A stretch of DNA of 41,176 nt from Clostridia bacterium (GCA_017540175.1 JAFYBN010000037.1:1-41176), one strand, 5' to 3'. Numbered from the stretch's first letter, positions 27,598 through 37,483 are shown. Numbers and translations: made by a program. Notes: generated by a model not told the origin, from the sequence alone.

Positions 27598-30048
27598 ATG
27601 GACGAGCTCGCAAAAGTCATATCGACGGTATGGCCGCAGTGGCAGGTGGAGAAGATGCTCGGGAGAGGTTCGTACGGCAGAGTGTATCAGGTCGTGCGCA
27701 GGGAGCAAGGCGCCGAGACGCGATCCGCGGTCAAGATCATCTCCGTGCCGCCGGATCCCGGCGAGACGTATACCCTTCGCTCGGAGGGAATGAGCGAGGA
27801 TGAGATCTCCGACTATTACAGGAAAACCGCCATGGATTTCGGCAAGGAGATCGAAATGCTCCGGGCGGTTCAGGATACGCCCCACGTCGTCGGGCTGGAG
27901 GATTACAAGGTGGTTCAGTCCCGGGGCGCGGCAATGTGGTTCATCCTGATACGGATGGAGCTTCTGACCCCGTTCCAGCAGTACGTGGCGGAGCATCCCC
28001 TCCCGGAGCGGGAGGTGATCCGGCTGGGGATCGAAATGTGCGAGGCGCTGGAGGGGTGCCACGCGAAGAACATCATCCACCGCGATATCAAGCCGCAGAA
28101 TATTTTCGCGGACAAAAACGGCTCCTTCAAGCTCGGGGATTTCGGCATCGCCCGCCGCATGGAGGGCGTAACGGTGACCATGTCCCAGAAGGGGACCTTC
28201 GGATATATGGCCCCCGAGGTCGCCATGGGACGGAAATACAACAAGAAAGCGGATATCTGCTCGCTCGGACTGGTCATGTATCAGCTGGCGAACGGGGGTA
28301 AGGCGCCGTTCATCCTGACGGCGGAGGATCAGCACAATCCGCTCACGCGGGACGAAGCCATGCGCCGCAGGCTGTCGGGAGAAAGGCTGCCCGCGCCCTC
28401 AGCGGTGTCGCCGGAGCTCGCGAAGATCATTTTGAAGGCGTGCGAATACGACCCGGAAAAGCGGACCGAAAGCTCCGCGGAGCTGAAGAGCGCTCTCTTG
28501 CGGCTCGCGGAAAAGAAAAAAACCGCCGTGACGGGCGGGGAACGAAAGGAATCCGCCGGGAACAGCAAGGGCGCTTCGACGGCGGGCGCTGTTTCTGCCG
28601 AAGCTTCGCTCCGGGAAGCCGAAAAAGTGCGCAAGCACAGCGAAACCGCCGGGGGAGCGCGCGATGCTGCCGGACCGGATGGGGCGAACCCCTCCGCACA
28701 GGCGCGGAAGAAAGGGGGCAAGCTCCCTTATATCGCGGTGTTCGCGGCGCTCGCCGTCGTTCTGATCGGCGGTCTGATCGCGGTGATCGTAAATCTGCCG
28801 CCGCGCCGACACGCCAGGGCTGAAGAATTCCCGGCTGAAACAAGAGCGGACCGGGACGCCGCGGAGCCCGCGGACAAGACCGGAACGGAAACGGAAGCGA
28901 CGGAGACCGAATCGCCGGAGACCGAAGCGCCCGAATCCGACAAGGCGGAAACTGTTTCCGACAAGCCGAAGCCCGTTGCAATATTTGAAATTGATCCGGA
29001 GCCTGAGGGGCTGGAAGTTGAGCCGACGGAGCCTGAGGGGCGGGAAGTTGAGCCGACGGAGCCCGAGGGGCGGGAAGTTGAGCCGACGGAGCCCGAGGGG
29101 CGGGAAGTTGAGCCGACGGAGCCCGGGAGGCAGGAAGTCGATCCGGAGCCCGAGGGGCCGGAAGTTGAGCCGACGGAGCTCGGGAGGCAGGAGGTCGATC
29201 CGGAGCCCGTGGGGACCGAGGGGACGGCGCCCACGAGGCTGGAAACCGAGCCGGAGCCCGATGTGCCGGATGACGAACCGCCCGTCTCGGATACTCCGGA
29301 CGATGAAGAACCTGCCGCGAACTACAGCGGGGAACCCGTCGCTCAGATCGCGATCAAGCCGGTGAAGGCCGGCGGTCCGTGCGGGGATTCTCTGTACTGG
29401 AAACTGTTGTCGGACCCGTCGGACGACGGGATCGATGAGATCGTCATATACGGAACGGGAAGAATGTGGGATTATGACGCGATCACGACGGATGACGGCT
29501 TTCAAACCAACGCCCCTTGGAAGGAGCATTTGGAGCGAAACACCGAGGTGACACTTGAAAGCGGAATCACGTATATCGGAAATTACGCGTTTTATTACTG
29601 CCCAAATCTTGTCGGAGAACTTGTGATCCCGGACAGCGTGACGTCGATCGGGGAGGGCGCGTTTATCTATTGCAGCGGTTTCACGGGCAGCCTGACGATT
29701 CCGGACAGCGTGACGGAGATCGAACATCACGCGTTTACATGGTGCAGCGGCTTCACGGGCAGCCTGACGATCGGCGGCGGCACAAAATCGATCGGCGACT
29801 GGGCTTTCGCCGGCACCGGCTTCAGAGGCGGTCTGACCATCGGCCGCAGCGTGGTGAGAATCGGGGAGTACGCGTTCGCCAGCAGCCGTTTCACCGGCAG
29901 CCTGACGATCCCGGCCAGCGTGACGAGCGTCGGGAATCAGGCGTTCTCCGGGTGCGGCGACTTCACCGGCACCCTGACGATCAAAAACAGCGAAACGGAT
30001 ATTGCGGACAACGCCTTCGACTATTGCAATTTCTCGAATTATCCGTGA
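27598..30048 (+). CDS. Receptor-like Ser/Thr protein kinase with BspA-type LRR ectodomain, copy 2
   Basis: An 816-residue paralogue of the upstream kinase. The ATG at 27598 follows GAAAGGGGGAAG. The kinase domain is intact: GRGSYGRV (22-29), K46, HRD 161-163, DFG 181-183. The linker is about ten residues longer than in copy 1, and the membrane helix is at about 376-399. The acidic stalk differs strongly, with a run of ten-residue repeats (EPTEPEGREV type, 28998-29213). The BspA-like block CGDSLYWKLLSDP...YGTGRMWDY leads to only about seven LRRs, more diverged from each other than in copy 1. The C-terminal cap (FTGTLTIKNSE...CNFSNYP) matches copy 1. The activation loop has T194 and S196 where copy 1 has Val and Pro. 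Function is inferred as membrane signalling; ligand unknown. Confidence 0.9.
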   Translation: MDELAKVISTVWPQWQVEKMLGRGSYGRVYQVVRREQGAETRSAVKIISVPPDPGETYTLRSEGMSEDEISDYYRKTAMDFGKEIEMLRAVQDTPHVVGLEDYKVVQSRGAAMWFILIRMELLTPFQQYVAEHPLPEREVIRLGIEMCEALEGCHAKNIIHRDIKPQNIFADKNGSFKLGDFGIARRMEGVTVTMSQKGTFGYMAPEVAMGRKYNKKADICSLGLVMYQLANGGKAPFILTAEDQHNPLTRDEAMRRRLSGERLPAPSAVSPELAKIILKACEYDPEKRTESSAELKSALLRLAEKKKTAVTGGERKESAGNSKGASTAGAVSAEASLREAEKVRKHSETAGGARDAAGPDGANPSAQARKKGGKLPYIAVFAALAVVLIGGLIAVIVNLPPRRHARAEEFPAETRADRDAAEPADKTGTETEATETESPETEAPESDKAETVSDKPKPVAIFEIDPEPEGLEVEPTEPEGREVEPTEPEGREVEPTEPEGREVEPTEPGRQEVDPEPEGPEVEPTELGRQEVDPEPVGTEGTAPTRLETEPEPDVPDDEPPVSDTPDDEEPAANYSGEPVAQIAIKPVKAGGPCGDSLYWKLLSDPSDDGIDEIVIYGTGRMWDYDAITTDDGFQTNAPWKEHLERNTEVTLESGITYIGNYAFYYCPNLVGELVIPDSVTSIGEGAFIYCSGFTGSLTIPDSVTEIEHHAFTWCSGFTGSLTIGGGTKSIGDWAFAGTGFRGGLTIGRSVVRIGEYAFASSRFTGSLTIPASVTSVGNQAFSGCGDFTGTLTIKNSETDIADNAFDYCNFSNYP
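28998..29213 (+). repeat. 30-base tandem repeats in the stalk of kinase 2
   Basis: The unit gttgagccgacggagcc plus gaggggcgggaa (30 bases in all) repeats with very few changes from 29017 on, encoding ten-residue acidic EPTEPEGREV units, then decays into related units with DPEPEG. It has no counterpart of this kind in copy 1. Confidence 0.9.
29570..30035 (+). repeat. LRR-coding repeats of kinase 2
   Basis: About seven units of roughly 69-72 bases encode AF-type LRRs (NYAFYYC, EGAFIYC, HHAFTWC, DWAFAGT, EYAFASS, NQAFSGC, DNAFDYC). They share the frame and consensus of kinase 1 but are less alike among themselves. Confidence 0.8.
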
Positions 30049-30135
30049 TCTCTCGGCCGCGGCGCGTTCAGCCGCCGCAGATCCGGATGCCCGCCGCGCT
30101 TCTGAACGGCCGCCGTCCCGGGAACGGGACGAGCG

Positions 30136-30208
30136 ATGCCCCGGCAAGTGAAACATGCCCGGCAAGTAAACATGCCCGGCAAGGAAAACCTGCCTCGGCA
30201 GGAAAACC
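30136..30208. repeat. Four tandem 17-18-base repeats upstream of traX
   Basis: The word TGCCCGGCAAG(T/G)(A)AA(A)C repeats four times with drift (TGCCCCGGCAAGTGAAACA, TGCCCGGCAAGTAAACA, TGCCCGGCAAGGAAAACC, TGCCTCGGCAGGAAAACC). It lies in the 363-base gap after kinase 2, which also holds a terminator and a promoter but no gene. Function unknown. Confidence 0.75.
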
Positions 30209-30245
30209 TCCGCCCGCCCTTCAAAAGGGGAAGGCGGAGGTTTTT
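30203..30245 (+). terminator. Intrinsic terminator after kinase gene 2
   Basis: AAAACCTCCGCC (30203-30214) pairs with GGCGGAGGTTTT (30233-30244) over 12 bases, with an inner CCCTT/AAGGGG pairing and a T run. It is a strong hairpin about 150 bases after the stop of kinase 2. Confidence 0.9.
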
Positions 30246-30357
30246 CGCGCCGATCCTTCCCGTTTCTCCGTTTTTTACAAGACCTGCAGTCTTCTTTTGT
30301 GCACAACGCCGGAGTTGCCGACGGGGCAGATTTTGCGCCGAAAAACGACCGTACCCC

Positions 30358-30386
30358 TTGCATTTCCGGGCTTTTTGTCGTATAAT
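30358..30386 (+). promoter_or_regulatory. Promoter of the traX-like gene
   Basis: TTGCAT (30358-30363), 17-base spacer, TATAAT (30381-30386). A start of transcription near 30393 would leave a leader of only about 20 bases, almost all of it ribosome-binding site (AAAGGGGGGTGA, 30392-30403). Confidence 0.82.
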
Positions 30387-30411
30387 AAAAGAAAGGGGGG
30401 TGAGCCGCCGC

Positions 30412-31134
30412 TTGACGTCGTTTGTGCTGAAAATCATCGCCGCGATCTCGATGCTGCTCGATCACGCGGGGCTCATTTTGTACCCCGCTTCGGACGCGCT
30501 GAGGATCGCCGGGCGCCTCGCTTTTCCCATTTACGCGTACTGCATCGCCGAGGGCTTCCGCTATACGAGGAACCGGCTGAAATACTTTCTGCGCATCTTC
30601 CTCCTCGGCGTGCTCTGCCAGATCGTCTATACGATCGCGGAGGGCAGGCTCTACCTCGGCACGCTCATCACCTATTCGATCTCCATCCTCCTGCTCGCCG
30701 CCGCGGACTCTGTGAAAAAGGCGACGAAAGGCGAAAAAAGCGGCTTCGCGGTCCTTTCGGAAAAGCTTTTGAAGCGCGAGATGACAAGCAGCTTCGACCG
30801 GTTTTTCTCCACGTCCGTTTTCGCGGCGCTTTTGTTCCTCGTTTTCTTCCTCACAACGCGGGTCACGGTGGATTACGGCTTCTTCGGCGTGCTGCTTCCC
30901 GTGTGCGCGGGATTCTTTGAGGACAGGGGCCAGCGACTTGTGATGTTCTCCGCCGGACTTCTCGCCCTGTGCATCCATTCGGTGGATTTTCCGATCGAAT
31001 GGTACGCCCTCGCCGCCCTGCCGCTGCTCTTTCTGTACAACGGCAAGCCGGGCAGGGTGAGACTCAAGTATTTCTTCTATATCTTCTACCCGGCGCATCT
31101 CGTCATTCTGTACGGGATCTCCCTTCTCAGGTGA
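30412..31134 (+). CDS. TraX-like polytopic membrane protein
   Basis: About 240 residues with seven or eight hydrophobic segments. It resembles the TraX family by the start FVLKIIAAISMLLDHAGLIL, with the family-typical D-H pair, the segment GRLAFPIYAYCIAEGFRYTRN and the ending FFYIFYPAHLVILYGISLL. TraX acetylates F-pilin in conjugative plasmids, but chromosomal relatives in Bacillota are widespread and probably acylate other surface substrates; no conjugation gene is near. The start is taken as TTG 30412 with AAAGGGGGGTGA ending eight bases upstream. GTG 30400 is in frame but overlaps the ribosome-binding site. The HAD phosphatase gene starts four bases after the stop. Confidence 0.78.
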   Translation: MTSFVLKIIAAISMLLDHAGLILYPASDALRIAGRLAFPIYAYCIAEGFRYTRNRLKYFLRIFLLGVLCQIVYTIAEGRLYLGTLITYSISILLLAAADSVKKATKGEKSGFAVLSEKLLKREMTSSFDRFFSTSVFAALLFLVFFLTTRVTVDYGFFGVLLPVCAGFFEDRGQRLVMFSAGLLALCIHSVDFPIEWYALAALPLLFLYNGKPGRVRLKYFFYIFYPAHLVILYGISLLR

Positions 31135-31138
31135 AACT

Positions 31139-31813
31139 ATGATCCGCTTTCTCTTTTTCGATCTCGACGGCACGCTGACCGATCCGTACGAGGGCATCAC
31201 GAACTCGATTTTGTACGCCCTCGGAAAAATGGGCCGGGAGCCCGTGCCACGCGAAAGCCTGCGGCGCTTCATCGGTCCCCCTCTCATTCCCTCGTTTGAG
31301 GAATTCCTCGGAATGACCGGGGAAGAGGCGAGACGCGCCGTCACCCTCTACCGCGAATACTACGCCGTGGACGGGCTTTTCGAGAACCGGGTCTACGACG
31401 GCATGGCGGACGCTCTCAGGACACTGCGGGACGAAGGTTATTCCCTGTCCCTCGCCACCTCGAAGCCGGAGCCCTTTGCCGCCCGCATCCTCGAGCGGTT
31501 TTCGCTTGATCGGTACTTTGACGAAATCTGCGGCGCGTCCATGGACGAGAGCCGCGTGAAAAAAGGGGACGTCATCCGCTGTCTGCTCGGGCGTCTCTCG
31601 GAGAAGAACGGAGCGGACGAAAAAGAGATCGCCGCGCGCGCCGCGATGATCGGCGACCGGAGGCACGACGCCGAAGGAGCCGCCGAATGCGCGATCCGGA
31701 CGGTCGGAGCCCTGTGGGGATACGGGAGTGCGGACGAGCTGAGAGAGGCGGGATGCGCCGCCCTCGCAGCCTCCCCCGCCGATCTGCCCGCCGCGTTCAT
31801 CGCATTGGGCTGA
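31139..31813 (+). CDS. HAD-family phosphatase, phosphoglycolate phosphatase-like
   Basis: A 224-residue HAD hydrolase of subclass IA. Motif I is FFDLDGTLTD with the nucleophile D8 and the acid D10. A helical cap follows (YEGITNSILYALGKMG), then motif II in LATSKPEP, the lysine region VKKGDVI, and the motif IV segment MIGDRRHDAEGAAEC. It is close to the Gph/PpaX/YjjG-type clade, which acts on small phosphorylated metabolites; the substrate cannot be read from sequence. It is co-transcribed with the traX-like gene (4-base gap). Confidence 0.88.
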   Translation: MIRFLFFDLDGTLTDPYEGITNSILYALGKMGREPVPRESLRRFIGPPLIPSFEEFLGMTGEEARRAVTLYREYYAVDGLFENRVYDGMADALRTLRDEGYSLSLATSKPEPFAARILERFSLDRYFDEICGASMDESRVKKGDVIRCLLGRLSEKNGADEKEIAARAAMIGDRRHDAEGAAECAIRTVGALWGYGSADELREAGCAALAASPADLPAAFIALG

Positions 31814-31830
31814 GCCGCAGGAATCGCCGC

Positions 31831-31874
31831 CCGCGAATCGCCGCGAATCGCTGCGAATCACCGCGATTCGCAGC
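31831..31874 (+). repeat. 10-base tandem repeats ending in a perfect hairpin
   Basis: CCGCGAATCG, CCGCGAATCG, CTGCGAATCA and CCGCGATTCG follow each other at 31831-31870. The last two units form a hairpin GCTGCGAATC (31850-31859)/GATTCGCAGC (31865-31874) with a five-base loop. No T run follows, so it is at best a weak terminator of the traX-HAD transcript. Confidence 0.65.
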
Positions 31875-31946
31875 ACTGCCGGAAGAAGCTGAACGACTGA
31901 ATCTATGCCGGACCGCATTGACGTTCGGATCAAGGAGGTTTTACGC

Positions 31947-32516
31947 ATGAAAAAGACCGCATTCCCGTTCGCCGTATGCCTGCTTTTCTGCGCGACGCTT
32001 TTCATGGCGGTCTCATGCGGAAAACCGCAGCCGGATCCCCCGTCCGAGGACGTGGGCGTCGCCCGGCTGGTCACGACCGAATACCCCTATGAGGCGGTCT
32101 ATACGCCCTATCTGACCGACGCGCAGGGCGAACGCGCGCCCGAGGTGGGGATCATCACGTCCCGCACCGAGCTGATCCGCTTCGTATCGCTGTACGAAAA
32201 CAGCTATGATTTCACCGACAGCACGCGCTCGATGTGTTATTACGACGCCGTGACCCGGTATGACGAACAGTATTTCGAGACGCAGTCGCTTGTGGTCGTC
32301 GTGCTGACGGCAAAGAGTCCGTCGACGGAGTATAAGTCCGAGGGCATCGGAAAGACCGATACGGGATACGACGTCCGCATCCGCGCGTCCACTCCCGCGA
32401 GCGCCATCCCCGGAGAGACGGACTGGCATATTTTCATCGAAGTCCCGAACGGCAGCCTTTTCCTGCTCGAGCCCGAAAACATCCGCGTTCGCGTGGTGGA
32501 GAGCAAGAGTTACTGA
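31947..32516 (+). CDS. Small secreted lipoprotein of unknown function
   Basis: A 189-residue protein starting MKKTAFPFAV with a hydrophobic segment and a lipobox ending MAVSC, so C24 is the likely lipidated residue. The start ATG 31947 follows AAGGAGG (31932-31938); an earlier in-frame ATG at 31905 lacks a site and would bury the signal peptide. The mature part has a central FETQSLVVVVLTAKS strand segment and GYDVRIRAST, which loosely recall the C-terminal domain of PrcB-like proteins; this likeness is weak. It is expected to be anchored on the outer face of the membrane. Confidence 0.75.
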   Translation: MKKTAFPFAVCLLFCATLFMAVSCGKPQPDPPSEDVGVARLVTTEYPYEAVYTPYLTDAQGERAPEVGIITSRTELIRFVSLYENSYDFTDSTRSMCYYDAVTRYDEQYFETQSLVVVVLTAKSPSTEYKSEGIGKTDTGYDVRIRASTPASAIPGETDWHIFIEVPNGSLFLLEPENIRVRVVESKSY

Positions 32517-32683
32517 GGAAGCCTACCGACCGAAAACGGTTCATCGTACGCTTCACATTACCCCGAGCTGCACGTTGAGAGGACGCTGAACCAGTTGTAT
32601 AGTTGTATTAAAGTTTCTTACCGCACAGCCTGCTGTGCAGGGCTTCATTTTCAAAGAAGCCGCGTTTCCCCTTAGGTAAAAAA
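32517..32683. other. Intergenic stretch between converging genes, nothing assigned
   Basis: This stretch follows the lipoprotein gene and precedes the ATP synthase terminator. It holds a short palindrome GCACAGC-CT-GCTGTGC (32623-32638) and two GTTGTAT words, but no reading frame with a start and ribosome-binding site. It is more A/T-rich than its surroundings. Confidence 0.4.
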
Positions 32684-32727
32684 GGTCCGCCGCATCGCTC
32701 CCGAAAATGGGAGAAACGCGACGGACC
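32684..32727 (-). terminator. Terminator of the ATP synthase operon
   Basis: CGGACC/GGTCCG outer arms (32722-32727 and 32684-32689) with inner GCG/CGC and CTCCC/GGGAG pairings form a long hairpin 15 bases after the atpC stop. On the minus strand it is followed by TTTTTTTACC. A T run also lies on the plus side (GTTTTTTATT), so it may act in both directions for the converging lipoprotein gene. Confidence 0.85.
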
Positions 32728-32741
32728 CGTTTTTTATTCCT

Positions 32742-34462
<1,721 letters not shown>

Positions 34463-35350
34463 TCACGCGTTCGCGCCGGCGACGATTTCGGTGATTTCCT
34501 GCGTGATCGCGCTCTGCCGCGCCTGATTGTATTTCAGACTCAGGTTTTCGAGCATTTCGTCCGCGTTCTTCGTGGCGGAGTCCATGGCGGCGCGCCGCGC
34601 CGCGAGCTCGGACGCGAACGCCTCCGTCACCGAGGTGTAAAGCACGCCGGCAATGTATTCCGGAATGATGGCGGCAAGCACCGCCTCCGCGCTCGGCTCG
34701 TACTCCGTGACGCCGGCGAAGAGACTCTTCTCCGCTTCCTTCTCTTCGCCCTCAGCCTTCCCGGTCCCCGCACTGCGGCGGTTCTCCGCGAGCACCTCGA
34801 GGGGCAGAAGGTAGGTGATGTCCGGCCGCTGGGACAGCATGGACAGGAATTTCGTGGAAATCAGATTGACCGAGCCGATCTCGCACCGGTCGTAGAGATC
34901 CTTCGCAAGGTACGCCGCCCGCGCGGAATCCGCCGCGGTGAAATGCTCCACCGAGGTGAAATCCTCGGTGAGGATCTGCGTGCCTCCTCGCCCCGCGAAA
35001 TAATCGACGGCGCGCTTGCCGATGGGGACGACGTAGTCCCCCGGGCGGATCATGGTCATGGCGGAGCGGAAGATGTTATTGTTGTAGCCGCCCGCGAGCC
35101 CTCTGTCGCCCGCCACGATGAAGTAAAGGCTTTTCAGCCCGCGTTCCCGCTGGCGCGCGTAGACGCTCTTTTCGGCGGAGAGCCCGGCGAACGCGTCGAG
35201 CATCACGCTGCGGTAGAAGCGGGACTGCTCCATTCTCTGGCTTGCCCGGCGGATCTTCGAGGACGCCACGAGCTCCATGGCCTTCGTGATGTGCCGCGTC
35301 GAATCCACGGAACGGATGCGGGCGCGGATCGCTTTCGTATTGCCCGGCAT
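34463..35350 (-). CDS. atpG: ATP synthase subunit gamma
   Basis: The rotating central shaft of F1. It has 295 residues with the conserved N-terminal helix (IRARIRSVDSTRHITKAMEL), the central Rossmann-like domain (YFIVAGDRGLAGGYNNNIFR) and the C-terminal helix (EMLENLSLKYNQARQSAITQ). The start lies three bases after the atpA stop, so translation is probably coupled. A region rich in Glu and Lys at about residues 195-210 is a small insertion. Confidence 0.97.
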   Translation of the reverse strand: MPGNTKAIRARIRSVDSTRHITKAMELVASSKIRRASQRMEQSRFYRSVMLDAFAGLSAEKSVYARQRERGLKSLYFIVAGDRGLAGGYNNNIFRSAMTMIRPGDYVVPIGKRAVDYFAGRGGTQILTEDFTSVEHFTAADSARAAYLAKDLYDRCEIGSVNLISTKFLSMLSQRPDITYLLPLEVLAENRRSAGTGKAEGEEKEAEKSLFAGVTEYEPSAEAVLAAIIPEYIAGVLYTSVTEAFASELAARRAAMDSATKNADEMLENLSLKYNQARQSAITQEITEIVAGANA

Positions 35351-35353
35351 GAC

Positions 35354-36904
35354 TTAATTCTCCTCGGGCAGAATGCCGTAGACCTCGGTGCGGAATTTCT
35401 CCGTGAATCGCTTCAGCACCGCCTTCAGCTCGTCCGTGTCGTCGTCGGAGAGAAGACCTGTCTCGCGGATGCGCTTCATCAGCTCGTCGGCGTTCCCGCG
35501 GAGGAACTCGTACAGCTCGCTTTCGTAGCGGCGCACGTCGTCCAGTTCGATCTCGTTCAGATACCCGTTCGTCACCGCGAAGATGATCGCGACCTGGTAT
35601 TCGACCGGAACGGGCTTGTTCTTTTCCTGCTTGAGGATCTCCACGATGCGCCGGCCGAGCGCGAGCCGCGCCTTGGTGTCCGCGTCGAGGTCGGAGCCGA
35701 ACTGCGCGAACGCCTCGAGCTCGCGGAACTGCGAATAGAGCAGCTTCAGGGGCGCCGCCGTCTTCTTCATCGCCTTGATCTGCGCGGAGCCGCCCACGCG
35801 GGACACCGAAATGCCGGGGTTGACCGCCGGGATGATGCCGGAGTGGAAGAGCTCGGTCTCAAGGAAGATCTGTCCGTCGGTTATGGAAATGACGTTCGTC
35901 GGGATATACGCCGAAACGTCGCCCGCCTGCGTCTCGATGATGGGGAGCGCCGTGATGGAGCCGCCGCCGAATTCGGGGGCGACGCGCGCCGCCCGTTCGA
36001 GAAGACGGGAGTGCAGATAGAAGACGTCGCCCGGGTACGCCTCGCGTCCCGGCGGACGGCGGATGAGCAGGGAGAGGGCGCGGTACGCCACGGCGTGCTT
36101 CGAGAGGTCGTCGTACACGATCAAGACGTCCTTCCCCTTCGCCATGAAATACTCCGCGATGGAGCAACCGGCGTAGGGCGCGATGTACTGCAGCGGGGCG
36201 GCTTCCGAGGCGGTCGCGGCGACGATGGTCGTGTAGCGGTCCGCGCCGTTTTTGCGGATGGTCTCCGCGATGTTCGCCACGGTCGAGCTCTTCTGCCCGA
36301 TGGCGACGTAAATGCAGAGCACGCCCGTGTCCTTCTGGTTCAGGATGGTGTCGAGCGCGACGGTGGTCTTGCCCGTCTGGCGGTCGCCGACGATGAGCTC
36401 GCGCTGTCCGCGTCCGATCGGGATCATGGAGTCGATCGCCTTGATGCCCGTCTGCAGCGGGACGGAAACGCTCTTGCGCTTGATGATGCCGGGGGCGTCG
36501 TTCTCGATGGGGCGCATTTCCGTGCAGCCCGTCGGTCCCTTGCCGTCGATGGGCTGACCGAGCGCGTTCACGATGCGTCCGATCATGCCGTCCCCGACGG
36601 GAACGGAAACCACCTGCCCGGTGCGGCTGACCTTCGAGCCCTCGCGGATATGGTCGGCATTGTCGAGCATGACGATGGAGACCGTCTGCTCCTCGAGGTT
36701 CATCGCCATGCCGTATTCGCCCCCCTCGAACCGCACGAGCTCGTTGGCCATGCAGTTGTCGAGTCCGAACGCGCGCACGATGCCGTCTCCGGCGGTGATG
36801 ACCGTGCCGGTTTCCGCCTCTGCGGCGCGGTTCTCGTAGTTTTTGATCTGGTTCTTGATGATACTGCTGATTTCTTCAGGACGGATGTCCAGTCGAAGTG
36901 CCAT
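35354..36904 (-). CDS. atpA: ATP synthase subunit alpha
   Basis: Non-catalytic nucleotide-binding subunit of F1. The 516-residue protein has the N-terminal beta barrel ([20 protein letters not shown]), Walker [15 protein letters not shown], the [13 protein letters not shown] segment and the signature [20 protein letters not shown]. The C-terminal helical domain is complete. Length is typical. It is the fourth F1/stator gene in the order atpF-atpH-atpA-atpG. Confidence 0.98.
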   Translation of the reverse strand: MALRLDIRPEEISSIIKNQIKNYENRAAEAETGTVITAGDGIVRAFGLDNCMANELVRFEGGEYGMAMNLEEQTVSIVMLDNADHIREGSKVSRTGQVVSVPVGDGMIGRIVNALGQPIDGKGPTGCTEMRPIENDAPGIIKRKSVSVPLQTGIKAIDSMIPIGRGQRELIVGDRQTGKTTVALDTILNQKDTGVLCIYVAIGQKSSTVANIAETIRKNGADRYTTIVAATASEAAPLQYIAPYAGCSIAEYFMAKGKDVLIVYDDLSKHAVAYRALSLLIRRPPGREAYPGDVFYLHSRLLERAARVAPEFGGGSITALPIIETQAGDVSAYIPTNVISITDGQIFLETELFHSGIIPAVNPGISVSRVGGSAQIKAMKKTAAPLKLLYSQFRELEAFAQFGSDLDADTKARLALGRRIVEILKQEKNKPVPVEYQVAIIFAVTNGYLNEIELDDVRRYESELYEFLRGNADELMKRIRETGLLSDDDTDELKAVLKRFTEKFRTEVYGILPEEN

Positions 36905-36949
36905 ATCTGTATCTCCGAAAATGATTTGTTGAAGTGGATTGGTCCGCGG

Positions 36950-37483
36950 TCAGACCGACGCTTCCGCCAGCCGCTCTGCGATCTCGTTCAGGCGGTTCTT
37001 CACGGTGTCGTCGATCTGGCGGTTGTCGTAGAAGAGCCGCATGCCGCCGATGAGGGCGGGATTCAGAGCGTATTCCATGAGCACGCGCTTTCCGAGCCTC
37101 TTCGACAGCCGTGCCTCGAGCGCGGCCTTCTGCTCGTCCGAGAGCTCCACCGCGCTTTCCGCTTTGACGCGCACGATGCCGAACGCCTCGCACCAGAGCC
37201 GCTCGTATTCCGCGAAGCAGGCTTTCACCTCGGAGGCGAGCGAGCGCTCCACCATGAGCTTTACGAAGTTTGAGAGATGGGGGCTGACCCGCGAGTCCAG
37301 CGCCTCGCCGACGAGCCGGACGCGCTCTGCTTTCGGAAGCTCCGGATTCGTGAGAAGGCGCGCGTAATCCCGCGTGAACAGGGGGGCGAGGGCATGGGTT
37401 TCGGCGAGAAGCCTTTCCTCCTCATGTTCCTCTGCGGCGAGAGCAAAGAGACCGGCTGCGTATTCCTTGACGATTTCATTCAT
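36950..37483 (-). CDS. atpH: ATP synthase subunit delta
   Basis: Stator subunit that joins the b dimer to the top of F1. The 177-residue protein has the six-helix N-terminal domain (YAAGLFALAAEEHEEERLLA) and the conserved C-terminal segment (RVLMEYALNPALIGGMRLFY...DDTVKNRLNEIAERL). The family is variable, but length, these blocks and its position between atpF and atpA make the call firm. Confidence 0.94.
   Translation of the reverse strand: MNEIVKEYAAGLFALAAEEHEEERLLAETHALAPLFTRDYARLLTNPELPKAERVRLVGEALDSRVSPHLSNFVKLMVERSLASEVKACFAEYERLWCEAFGIVRVKAESAVELSDEQKAALEARLSKRLGKRVLMEYALNPALIGGMRLFYDNRQIDDTVKNRLNEIAERLAEASV

Larger units (their letters stand above)
27288..30058 (+). repeat. Segmental tandem duplication, copy 2
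   Basis: Second unit: tpiA remnant, terminator, promoter and kinase gene 2, in the same order as copy 1. The kinase-coding and linker parts stay very similar to copy 1, while stalk and LRR parts have diverged. It ends where GCGGCGCGT recurs at 30059-30067. Confidence 0.85.

Noticed and set aside
23784-30067. Mobile element carrying the kinase genes
   Set aside because: No transposase, integrase, terminal inverted repeat or target-site duplication was seen; the 9-base word at the borders is explained by exchange between existing sequence in tpiA and downstream DNA.
30412-31134. Evidence for a conjugative element from the TraX-like gene
   Set aside because: TraX-like proteins are common on Bacillota chromosomes, and no other transfer, relaxase or mobilisation gene is in the window.
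28399-31344. A 981-codon open frame on the minus strand across kinase 2 and the traX-like gene
   Set aside because: It is antisense to intact genes with clear motifs, encodes Arg/Pro-rich sequence without any domain, and has no ribosome-binding site. GC-rich third positions produce such shadows; the same holds for long antisense frames at 19105-21384, 4610-6397 and 34442-37273.
32623-32638. Terminator or operator at GCACAGCCTGCTGTGC
   Set aside because: The loop is too small for a stable full stem, no T run follows, and no regulator gene is adjacent.
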